Part shown: piece after piece, positions 1 through 6,612 of the stretch | Position numbering within the stretch: position 1 is the first letter of the stretch | Layout of the letters: each line of letters opens with the position of its first letter | Assembly: GCA_903819815.1 (NCBI GenBank) | Contig: CAIJFC010000138.1 | Location: 1-6,956, forward strand | Reading direction: 5' to 3' | Length of the DNA: 6,956 bases | Source: an uncultured Bacteroidota bacterium | GTDB lineage: Bacteria; Bacteroidota; Bacteroidia; Flavobacteriales; Flavobacteriaceae | Notes under the pieces: generated by a model | What the model was told of the DNA's origin: nothing | Databases searched by the model: none | What the model saw: only the letters and a program-made list of their open reading frames with translations | Made by a program: the position numbers and the translations under genes

Positions 1-7
1 AAAAAAA

Positions 8-1789
8 TTAAAAATCAAATTTATAGCTTGCTCCCAAAACCACTTGAAATCCTTGGACTGGATAATTCATCCATTTTTGATAGGATTGATTGGCAATATT
101 ATTGAATTTTAAAAATCCTGTTAATCGATCGCTGTGGTTGTAACCAATATTAAAATTAGCATCAAAATAACTCTTTAAATTGGTTGTTTCAGGATAATAA
201 GCGGGTGGAAAAATAGTTATCATACTTTGTATGTAAACCAGGTCTTTTCTTTCACCAATGTAGAAAACATTTGCACCAGCAAACCATTTTTTAGTAATAT
301 TAACGTTAATAGTAGCTCCTAATTTTAAATTTGGTAAATTCCATGCTTCTTCTTGATAGGTAGTAAAAAAACGGCTGTACGAAGCATTTAAACCTATGGA
401 AACATTTTTAGTGTAATCGGCTTTTATTTCTCCAAACAGGTTCATGGTTTTGATATCATCGTAAACTATACCAAAAGAATTTCCAAATTGATAGCTTTCT
501 GAATTTGTTGCAAACATATTAAATTGATTACTTACAAACAGTGGCTTATTTTTTTCATTTTGCACTGATCCACGAAGTGTGTAACTCACATTATTAGATA
601 ATTTACCTTTTAATCCAGCAAAAAAATCAAACTGTTTATCTGTTGGAGCAATTGCTAATGTTGGCGAAACAAATGGATTTTCATTAGAAAAATCACGATA
701 AGAATTTTGATCTAAACTACCTTCAATACCGGTATATAAAATCATAAAATCACCCACTACTTTTAAAGAAGCATTTACCTGCGGATATGCAAATAATTTA
801 CTGCTGCTATTTTCATTGTCTACGCTATAAAATACTGCTGCTCCAACGTTTACTGCCCAATTATTTTTATTTACAACAATACTTGGATGAATCCCAAAAT
901 TAGTAAAACCATATTTAATCGAGCTAGTTCCAAAGAAATTTCTCTCAAAACTACCTCCTAAATAATCAACAATTAAATTGGTTTTTATTTTCTGTCTCAA
1001 AAGATCAAATTCGAATGATGGCTTCAAAAAAAATCTGTTTTCAATCGATCCATTAGCATCCCAAAAACGATTGTATTTAAAACTAGCTTCTTTAAAAAAG
1101 TGGTCATTCAAACTTAAATTAGTGCCAACATAAAAATTATTAAAAGTATGTTTAGGATTAATTCTGTCGATAGTTACCTGAGAGAAATTTTCAGGTATCC
1201 CATACCAATTATATATTTGATTTTGATAACCGAAATCGGAAATCCATGTCAAATTTTGTTGTTGATTTCCGTAGGTTAAATCCACCGAAGTCTTATAAAA
1301 GTCATTATTTAAAATAACGTCTTTTATTCCACCTTGCGACGAAAGATGCCTAAAAATACCTCCTAAATATTCGTGATCACTAATGTTTTGTGTTATAAAA
1401 AGTTCAGCATTGAGTGACGTGTAATTTCCCATACCAAGATTAGCAAAATTGTTAAATAATTTCTCTACTTCTGATTTGTCAACATTAGCAGCTCTTCCCT
1501 TTGAAGGGACAAAAGTGGATGCTACTGGAAATGAGAAATAGTTGTATTTAATATCCTCTTTTTTTGAATTATCAGCATCTTCAAGAGAAGGTATTTCCTT
1601 TACTTTAAAAGCATCAGAAATTGTTGGAGTGTAAGGTTTTACAACGTTTACCACTTCAGTACCAATGTTCTCGTCTTTCTTTTGAGCGAGAACAAATTGA
1701 GAAATAAAAAGGAGACTAATAGAGAATAGACGAAGAGAGAATAGACGGGTAAATAAGAGATTATTTGACTTTAATTTTATGTGTTTCAT
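8..1789 (-). CDS. Plug-less TonB-dependent-receptor-like outer-membrane beta-barrel protein
   Basis: A 593-residue exported protein of unknown substrate, predicted to sit in the outer membrane. Residues 1-35 form a signal peptide: a basic start, a hydrophobic stretch rich in Leu, Phe and Ser, then cleavage after VLA before Gln36. Residues 36 to about 115 are a charged periplasmic segment containing VVKPYTPTISDAFKVKE. The rest is made of alternating aromatic and polar strands separated by Asn/Gly-rich turns. The end (FLKFNNIANQSYQKW, then VVLGASYKFDF, with a terminal Phe) resembles the last strands of TonB-dependent receptors. Those receptors carry an N-terminal plug of roughly 120-150 residues before the barrel; no such domain fits here, and no TonB box is evident. 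The start ATG lies 34 bases after the stop of the upstream TPR gene, with an A-rich leader and no Shine-Dalgarno sequence, so the two are probably one operon. Automated annotation would likely call it a TonB-dependent receptor. The barrel call is firm; TonB dependence is doubtful. Confidence 0.82.
   Translation of the reverse strand: MKHIKLKSNNLLFTRLFSLRLFSISLLFISQFVLAQKKDENIGTEVVNVVKPYTPTISDAFKVKEIPSLEDADNSKKEDIKYNYFSFPVASTFVPSKGRAANVDKSEVEKLFNNFANLGMGNYTSLNAELFITQNISDHEYLGGIFRHLSSQGGIKDVILNNDFYKTSVDLTYGNQQQNLTWISDFGYQNQIYNWYGIPENFSQVTIDRINPKHTFNNFYVGTNLSLNDHFFKEASFKYNRFWDANGSIENRFFLKPSFEFDLLRQKIKTNLIVDYLGGSFERNFFGTSSIKYGFTNFGIHPSIVVNKNNWAVNVGAAVFYSVDNENSSSKLFAYPQVNASLKVVGDFMILYTGIEGSLDQNSYRDFSNENPFVSPTLAIAPTDKQFDFFAGLKGKLSNNVSYTLRGSVQNEKNKPLFVSNQFNMFATNSESYQFGNSFGIVYDDIKTMNLFGEIKADYTKNVSIGLNASYSRFFTTYQEEAWNLPNLKLGATINVNITKKWFAGANVFYIGERKDLVYIQSMITIFPPAYYPETTNLKSYFDANFNIGYNHSDRLTGFLKFNNIANQSYQKWMNYPVQGFQVVLGASYKFDF
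1721..1747. repeat. Two-copy direct repeat in the signal-peptide codons
   Basis: The 12-mer AGAGAATAGACG occurs at 1721-1732 and again at 1736-1747, a period of 15 bases. On the coding (minus) strand this gives two successive five-residue units, RLFSL and RLFSI, at residues 15-24 of the barrel protein's signal peptide. The period is a multiple of three, so the reading frame is kept. It looks like a small tandem duplication that lengthened the signal peptide. Confidence 0.7.
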
Positions 1790-1823
1790 TTTTGTGAATA
1801 ATTTAAAATAATTAAGATTAAGT

Positions 1824-4800
1824 CTAATTTCCCCCTTTGGGTGTTAGGGGGCTTACAGACGAATTTGTCTTTGATTCTTCAGCTTTAATAAAATCCAATT
1901 CCTTTTGAGCTTCTTCTATCACATCAGGAAATGAAGTGAAATTCTTGATCACACTATCTAAAATATAGGTAGCTTGAAAGCTATCTTTCAATCCGTAGAA
2001 ATTTTTAGCCATTACCACCAAACCTTTTGCCCCAAAATATTTATAACCCGAATAATCTTTAGTTAATTTTTGAACAACAACATTAGATTCCTCAAATTTT
2101 CCGTCCAAATTTTTAAAATACAAATCGTAATATAAAGCTTCAGCAGCCAATTCCCCTTTTGCAATAGTCAATAATTTTGAATACGCTAGACGAGCTTTTG
2201 TTAGGTCATTTGAATTAAAAGCCGCTCTTGCGATTATAATTTGAGCATCACTTTTTACTTTATCATCGGTTTTTGGATTACTCAATACTTTGTCTGAATA
2301 TAAAACTGCATTTGTATAATCCTTTTGTTCGTAATAGGTTTTCATCAAATTCGCTTGGGCAAATGTTATATTTTGTGGAAAATCAGCTTCAGCTTCTAAT
2401 CGTTTAAGAACCGGAACTAACTTTTCACTATCGTTTGATTTTATATGAATTTGAGCTAATCTTGCCAAGGCTTGCTCCGTGAATTCATTTCTAGTTTTGG
2501 AAATTACATATTCATAATTAGCAACCGCATTGGATTCTAATCCATCAGCATAATACGATTGAGCTAAATAAAAATTAGCATTCAAGGCATGATTGCCATT
2601 AGGAAATTTAGAAACATAACTGCTAAACCCAGAAATTGCTTGTTTGGTGTTGTTTTGTAGAAATTGTTTTTCAGCAGCCTCAAAAGTGTCATTATCTAAT
2701 TCGGCATCGGTCACCGAAACAAAATCTAAAGTTCTTACCCAAATAGCATATTCATCGACTTTTCCGTTATCTACATAAATAATTCTAGCAGTAGAAACCG
2801 CTTCCAAGGCTTCTGGAGATTTTGGATATTCTGCAGCAACTTTCTTGAATTTTGCTATGGCTAAATCGTCTTTTTCAGTATTATAATAGATCAATCCTTG
2901 ACGTAAAATCGATTTTGAAGCATAACTACCATTTTTAAATTCAGAAAGTAATTGATCATACGTTTTCATTGCTAATTCAAATTTTTTCTCTGCGACATAT
3001 GTGTTTGCTAATTCAAATAAAGCATCATCACGGTATTGCGATTTTGAATAAGTGGCAATTAACTTTGTTAAATCTTCAATTTTCTTGTCATTTTTAGAAA
3101 CAAAACCATAGCTAATTGCTTTTTGAAAAGCTGCATAATCAGCATCGATACTTTTCAAATCGATTGCTTTATTATAAGCATCCATTGCTGGCCAATATTT
3201 TGCTGACACAAATCGGCTATCGCCCAAACGTAAATAAGCATCATTTAAACGGATTTTATCCACTTTTACCGCATCAACATGAACTTGAAAAAAATCACCA
3301 GCTTGATCATATTCTTTTAATTTAAAATAGGAATAAGCAATGTTATAATTGATGTTTATATATTCTGAAGTGTATTTTGATTCAGGGAAAGCCATGAATT
3401 GTTTAAAACTAATTAATGATTCGTTGAAATTATCTAATACAAATTCTGTTTCGCCTTTCCAAAAAGTAGCACGACAAGTAAATTTAGGATCTTGTTGTTC
3501 CCCAATAGATTTCTTAAATATTGCTAATGCTTCTTGAAAATTTCCGTCTGTAAATAATTCCAAACCTCTATAAAAAGTCACTTTTTGATACGCTAGTTTA
3601 TTGACAACACTTTTATTTTTTTCTAATAATTCTAATGCCCCTTTATAGTTTTTTGAAGTGATAAATGAATTTATTAAAAGTGTCTCAACGTCTATTTTAC
3701 TAGGTGAATTTGGATATTTATTTATAAAAGAGGTCAAAACATCAGGCACACTCTGATAAGAGTTTCCTATATCATAACTCAATTTTGCATAATTTAGAAA
3801 AGCATCTTCTTGAATTTTTAAGTCAAATGTCATTTCAGATGAATTTTTAAAAGCATTCAAAGCTTGTTGTTTTCCATTGGTTTTCAAATAACTCTGCCCC
3901 AAATGATAATAAGCATTTTGAGCAACAACGTCTTTTCCATCTATGATTTTATTAAATTGAGTAATCGCATTTTCAAAATCATTTTGCTGATAATAGGCAA
4001 ATCCTAATTGGTAATAATCGGTATTGTTCCACTTTCCTTTCTTTCCTTTATACTGATTTAAAAACGGAATGGCTTTGTCAAATTCATTTAAATTAAAATA
4101 ACTTTCACCAATAATTTTATTTAATTCTGATTTTTCTAAAACATTTGATTTGCCCAAAGCTACTGAACCAAGATCAATTGCTTTTTGAAAATCACCTGAT
4201 TTAAAACTCATATCAGCCTGAAAATAAGACAACTTTTCTTTGTATTTTTCTTCCCCTGCCACTTGATCAAAATACTTGTTTGCATTTTTATAATCATTGC
4301 CTTCATAAGCCATGAAACCTAAATAATACTTGGCTTGCGCTCCATAAGTTTTTGAATATAATACTTTGTTGAAATACAGATTTGCTTGTAATTTGTTTTT
4401 GGAAACGAAATAAGCATATCCTTTTTGGAAATTAAATTTATCAATTGCGTCATTACTTAATCCGCTTTCGTCCACTTTTTCACACCACTTCAAGGATTCC
4501 GTAAAATTGCCTTGTTCAAAATTATGTTCCGCAAATTCAATATAGGCGATATTCATTTTAGGACTTGTAGGATAATCATTAATGAAATTTTCCATTAGCA
4601 AGTCGGAATTCGATTGATCTAGTTTAATGGCACACATAGCGTTGTAAAAAGCACAATCAGATTGAATATCTTGGCCATGATTTTCCCATTTAACTTTTAC
4701 AAAAATAATTTGAGCAGATAAATACTGCTTGTTATTATAAAGAGCTAATGCCTGATTAAAAGCTTCCAAATCATTGGTGTAAATTTCCGATTTTTGAGCA

Positions 4801-4859
4801 GAAACCGCTGTTACAGTTATTAAAAAGAATAATAAAAGGAGTCTTAATGGTTTGAACAT
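1824..4859 (-). CDS. Large exported tetratricopeptide-repeat protein
   Basis: A 1011-residue protein built almost entirely of TPR-type helix pairs, probably a periplasmic protein-protein interaction scaffold. Residues 1-21 are a signal peptide (Lys/Arg start, Leu/Phe core, cleavage AVSA before Gln22). There is no lipobox cysteine, so it is not an obvious lipoprotein. I count roughly 24 repeats by eye. Clear ones are AKYYLGFMAYEGNDY (about residue 176), YYQLGFAYYQQNDF (about 282), AYYHLGQSYLKTNG (about 316), ALFELANTYVAEKKF (about 620) and ANFYLAQSYYADG (about 770). Many end in a YPxSP-like turn, as in the Tol-Pal system protein YbgF and outer-membrane assembly TPR families. I chose ATG 4859 over an in-frame TTG at 4883 because the signal peptide then starts cleanly and the TTG is part of the predicted promoter. 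The last residues (SPLTPKGGN) are encoded by a GC-rich hairpin and look appended. It is followed closely by the barrel-protein gene, its likely partner. Its precise role is unknown. Confidence 0.88.
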   Translation of the reverse strand: MFKPLRLLLLFFLITVTAVSAQKSEIYTNDLEAFNQALALYNNKQYLSAQIIFVKVKWENHGQDIQSDCAFYNAMCAIKLDQSNSDLLMENFINDYPTSPKMNIAYIEFAEHNFEQGNFTESLKWCEKVDESGLSNDAIDKFNFQKGYAYFVSKNKLQANLYFNKVLYSKTYGAQAKYYLGFMAYEGNDYKNANKYFDQVAGEEKYKEKLSYFQADMSFKSGDFQKAIDLGSVALGKSNVLEKSELNKIIGESYFNLNEFDKAIPFLNQYKGKKGKWNNTDYYQLGFAYYQQNDFENAITQFNKIIDGKDVVAQNAYYHLGQSYLKTNGKQQALNAFKNSSEMTFDLKIQEDAFLNYAKLSYDIGNSYQSVPDVLTSFINKYPNSPSKIDVETLLINSFITSKNYKGALELLEKNKSVVNKLAYQKVTFYRGLELFTDGNFQEALAIFKKSIGEQQDPKFTCRATFWKGETEFVLDNFNESLISFKQFMAFPESKYTSEYININYNIAYSYFKLKEYDQAGDFFQVHVDAVKVDKIRLNDAYLRLGDSRFVSAKYWPAMDAYNKAIDLKSIDADYAAFQKAISYGFVSKNDKKIEDLTKLIATYSKSQYRDDALFELANTYVAEKKFELAMKTYDQLLSEFKNGSYASKSILRQGLIYYNTEKDDLAIAKFKKVAAEYPKSPEALEAVSTARIIYVDNGKVDEYAIWVRTLDFVSVTDAELDNDTFEAAEKQFLQNNTKQAISGFSSYVSKFPNGNHALNANFYLAQSYYADGLESNAVANYEYVISKTRNEFTEQALARLAQIHIKSNDSEKLVPVLKRLEAEADFPQNITFAQANLMKTYYEQKDYTNAVLYSDKVLSNPKTDDKVKSDAQIIIARAAFNSNDLTKARLAYSKLLTIAKGELAAEALYYDLYFKNLDGKFEESNVVVQKLTKDYSGYKYFGAKGLVVMAKNFYGLKDSFQATYILDSVIKNFTSFPDVIEEAQKELDFIKAEESKTNSSVSPLTPKGGN
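1831..1851. repeat. GC-rich hairpin at the 3' end of the TPR gene
   Basis: CCCCCT at 1831-1836 pairs perfectly with AGGGGG at 1846-1851 around a 9-base loop. It is a striking GC block in otherwise AT-rich DNA. It lies just inside the TPR gene, 4 bases from the stop codon, and encodes the terminal SPLTPKGG. A weaker near-palindrome (AGAC-GAATTT-GTCT, 1857-1870) is next to it. From memory, similar C5/G5 blocks recur at gene ends and in intergenic regions of Flavobacterium genomes, so this may be one copy of a dispersed small repeat; this was not checked. In the transcript the hairpin falls between two co-transcribed genes and could affect processing or relative expression. There is no U-run directly after it, so it is not a convincing intrinsic terminator. 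Confidence 0.6.
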
Positions 4860-4880
4860 AATATGATAATTTACTTTAAT

Positions 4881-4912
4881 CAAATATACCGAATTGATAA
4901 TCCTATAACGAA
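4881..4912 (-). promoter_or_regulatory. Predicted promoter of the TPR/barrel operon
   Basis: On the minus strand, TATATTTG (4888-4881) is an exact match to the Bacteroidota -7 consensus TAnnTTTG. TTCG (4912-4909), one base off the -33 element TTTG, lies 20 bases upstream. Transcription would start a few bases downstream, leaving a leader of about 10-20 bases before the ATG at 4859. The final TTG of the -7 box is the in-frame TTG that could be mistaken for a start codon. Confidence 0.6.
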
Positions 4913-4967
4913 CTTATTCTGATTATTATTATGAACATCTTTTTAAACAATATATTAGAAAATTGAA

Positions 4968-4998
4968 ATTGCTATTTCATTAAAACTTATTACTTTTA
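4968..4998 (+). promoter_or_regulatory. ftsE: Predicted promoter of ftsE and the GT2 gene
   Basis: ATTG at 4968-4971 serves as the -33 element, followed by a 19-base spacer and TACTTTTA at 4991-4998, which matches TAnnTTTG at all but the last base. The spacing suits the primary sigma factor of Bacteroidota. The ATG of ftsE lies 19 bases after the -7 box, giving a short leader with an A-rich stretch (ACAAAATAAACAAAAC) rather than a Shine-Dalgarno site, as is usual in this phylum. The element is back to back with the promoter of the TPR operon, about 55 bases apart, with no evident operator between them. Confidence 0.55.
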
Positions 4999-5017
4999 CA
5001 AAATAAACAAAACTATT

Positions 5018-5701
5018 ATGTCACAACCTATTTTATTTTTAAGAAACGTAACCATTTACCAAGAAGAAAAAGCAATATTATCAAATATTAATTTAGAGGT
5101 AAACCAAGGTGAATTCATTTATTTAATTGGTAAAACAGGTTCCGGTAAGAGTAGTTTTATGAAAACTTTATATGCTGATTTACCTTTAACCGAAGGTCAA
5201 TCAAATATTGTAGATTTTGATTTAGCTGCTTTAAAAGAGGAGGAGATTCCTTTTTTAAGAAGAAAATTAGGTATTGTTTTTCAGGATTTTAAACTTTTAC
5301 CAGACAGATCAATTAACGATAATATGATTTTTGTATTAAAAGCTACTGGATGGATTGACGCTATTGATATGCAAAATAAAATAGATGAAGTTCTTGACAA
5401 AGTGGATATGAAATCTTTTGCATCTAAAATGCCCCATCAACTATCAGGCGGGGAACAACAAAGAGTTGCTATTGCAAGAGCTTTACTTAATGATCCTGAA
5501 TTAATTTTAGCCGATGAGCCAACAGGAAATCTTGATCCTCAAACAAGTATTGAAGTCATGGAAGTTTTAAGAAAAATAAATGGTTTTGGAAAAACAGTCA
5601 TTATGGCTACTCATGATTATGCACTTTTGATGAAATATCCATCAAAAACCTTAAAATGTGAAGATGGTAATGTTTTTGAGGTAGTTCAAAAAACGGTTTA
5701 A
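5018..5701 (+). CDS. ftsE: Cell-division ABC-type ATPase FtsE
   Basis: A 227-residue ABC ATPase, the usual FtsE length. In the known FtsEX complex, FtsE binds the membrane protein FtsX on the cytoplasmic side and uses ATP hydrolysis to drive activation of septal peptidoglycan hydrolases through FtsX. All catalytic elements are present: Walker A GKTGSGKS (38-45), Q-loop Gln89, signature LSGGE (142-146), Walker B LILADE (162-167), D-loop GNLD (170-173) and switch His199. The segment after the Q-loop (FQDFKLLPDRSINDN) has the Asp-Arg pair and pattern typical of FtsE rather than LolD or MacB, which are the main alternatives. There is no membrane segment. The start ATG follows a plausible promoter, and the stop overlaps the next start as TAATG, so translation of the GT2 gene is probably coupled. 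No ftsX is adjacent. As I recall, the two genes are commonly unlinked in this phylum, so FtsX is probably encoded elsewhere. Confidence 0.9.
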   Translation: MSQPILFLRNVTIYQEEKAILSNINLEVNQGEFIYLIGKTGSGKSSFMKTLYADLPLTEGQSNIVDFDLAALKEEEIPFLRRKLGIVFQDFKLLPDRSINDNMIFVLKATGWIDAIDMQNKIDEVLDKVDMKSFASKMPHQLSGGEQQRVAIARALLNDPELILADEPTGNLDPQTSIEVMEVLRKINGFGKTVIMATHDYALLMKYPSKTLKCEDGNVFEVVQKTV

Positions 5702-6612
5702 TGCTTTCCATTCTCATTCCAATATACAATTACAATGCTTTTCCATTAGTTACGGAACTTAATAAGCAATGTTTGGAATGTGATATTGATTTTGAAATTT
5801 TATGTCAAGATGACGCTTCAAATTCTGTTTTAAATATTGAAAATGAAAAAATAAATTCGTTATCAAATTGTAATTTTACCGAACTTAAAGCAAATATTGC
5901 ACACAGGCAAAATAGAAATACTCTTGCTAATAAAGCCCATTATGAGAATTTGCTTTTTATAGATGGTGATTCTATAATAATTAGAAGTAATTATATTTCA
6001 AGCTATATTTCTTGGTTGACTAATTTTGATATTGTTTATGGTGGCAGGTTACATCCAGAATTTTGCCCGTCAAACAATCAAAAACTCCGATGGAAATATG
6101 GAAGATACATTGAAGATAAAAAGGTGGATTTTAGAAATTCTGCTCCTTTTCAATCTTTATTATTTAACAATACAGTCATTAAAAAAGCTTGCTTTGACAA
6201 AGTAAAATTTGACTCTCAGTTAACTAAATATGGTCATGACGACACCCAACTTTCGTACCAACTTAGCCTATTAAACTTGAGATTGAAACACATAGATAAC
6301 CCCATAGAACATGGAGATATCGATTCAAATAAAATCTATATTACCAAATCAAAAAGTTCCTTAGAAAATTTAATTGTACTTTTTGAAGAAGGAAAAATAA
6401 ACAAAAGTTTTTCTAAATTAATTTCATTATTAATCCTTTTAAATAAATTGAAATTAACTTATTTAGTATCTAAATTTTATTCAATAATAGAAAAATTACT
6501 TATCGAAAACTTGGTAGGTCAAAATCCAAATTTATTTCTCTATAATATTTTTAGAATAGGTTATTTGTGTAAAATTAGCCATGAAAATTCTAAGAATTTG
6601 ATTTTGCATTAA
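5701..6612 (+). CDS. Family 2 (GT-A fold) glycosyltransferase
   Basis: A 303-residue cytoplasmic or membrane-associated glycosyltransferase; donor and acceptor are unknown. It opens with the GT2 first strand (LSILIPIYNYN, 2-12). Next come the nucleotide-binding acidic pair DDAS (37-40) and the metal-binding DxD-type motif FIDGDS (86-91). GHDD (178-181) occupies the place where many GT2 enzymes have the catalytic-base ED or DD pair. IEH (202-204) may give a further metal ligand. Residues about 236-292 are rich in Leu, Ile and Lys and look like amphipathic helices that could lie on the membrane rather than cross it. The start ATG shares its A with the ftsE stop codon, so it is very likely translated from the ftsE transcript. 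This suggests a role in envelope or surface-glycan synthesis, but there is no direct evidence for a division function. The 3' end overlaps the convergent GT4 gene by 23 bp. Confidence 0.85.
   Translation: MLSILIPIYNYNAFPLVTELNKQCLECDIDFEILCQDDASNSVLNIENEKINSLSNCNFTELKANIAHRQNRNTLANKAHYENLLFIDGDSIIIRSNYISSYISWLTNFDIVYGGRLHPEFCPSNNQKLRWKYGRYIEDKKVDFRNSAPFQSLLFNNTVIKKACFDKVKFDSQLTKYGHDDTQLSYQLSLLNLRLKHIDNPIEHGDIDSNKIYITKSKSSLENLIVLFEEGKINKSFSKLISLLILLNKLKLTYLVSKFYSIIEKLLIENLVGQNPNLFLYNIFRIGYLCKISHENSKNLILH

Noticed and set aside
1..7. A-run at the left edge as part of a terminator after the barrel gene
   Set aside because: Only seven bases lie beyond the stop codon, so no stem can be assessed.
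1831..1851. The C/G hairpin as an intrinsic terminator of the TPR gene
   Set aside because: No U-run follows the stem directly on the minus strand (AAATTAGAC comes next), and the barrel gene begins only 42 bases after the stem with no promoter of its own in the gap.
2969..3025. Repeated TGCTAATTCAAAT motif inside the TPR gene
   Set aside because: Both copies encode the same FELA residues of two adjoining TPR helices, so protein-level repetition explains it.
3116..3325. A 69-codon open frame on the plus strand
   Set aside because: It lies wholly inside the TPR gene on the opposite strand. The product is His/Leu/Tyr-rich with no family resemblance, and there is no promoter; it is a shadow of the real frame.
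3349..3537. A 62-codon open frame on the plus strand
   Set aside because: It is antisense to the TPR gene, shows no recognisable domain and has no initiation context.
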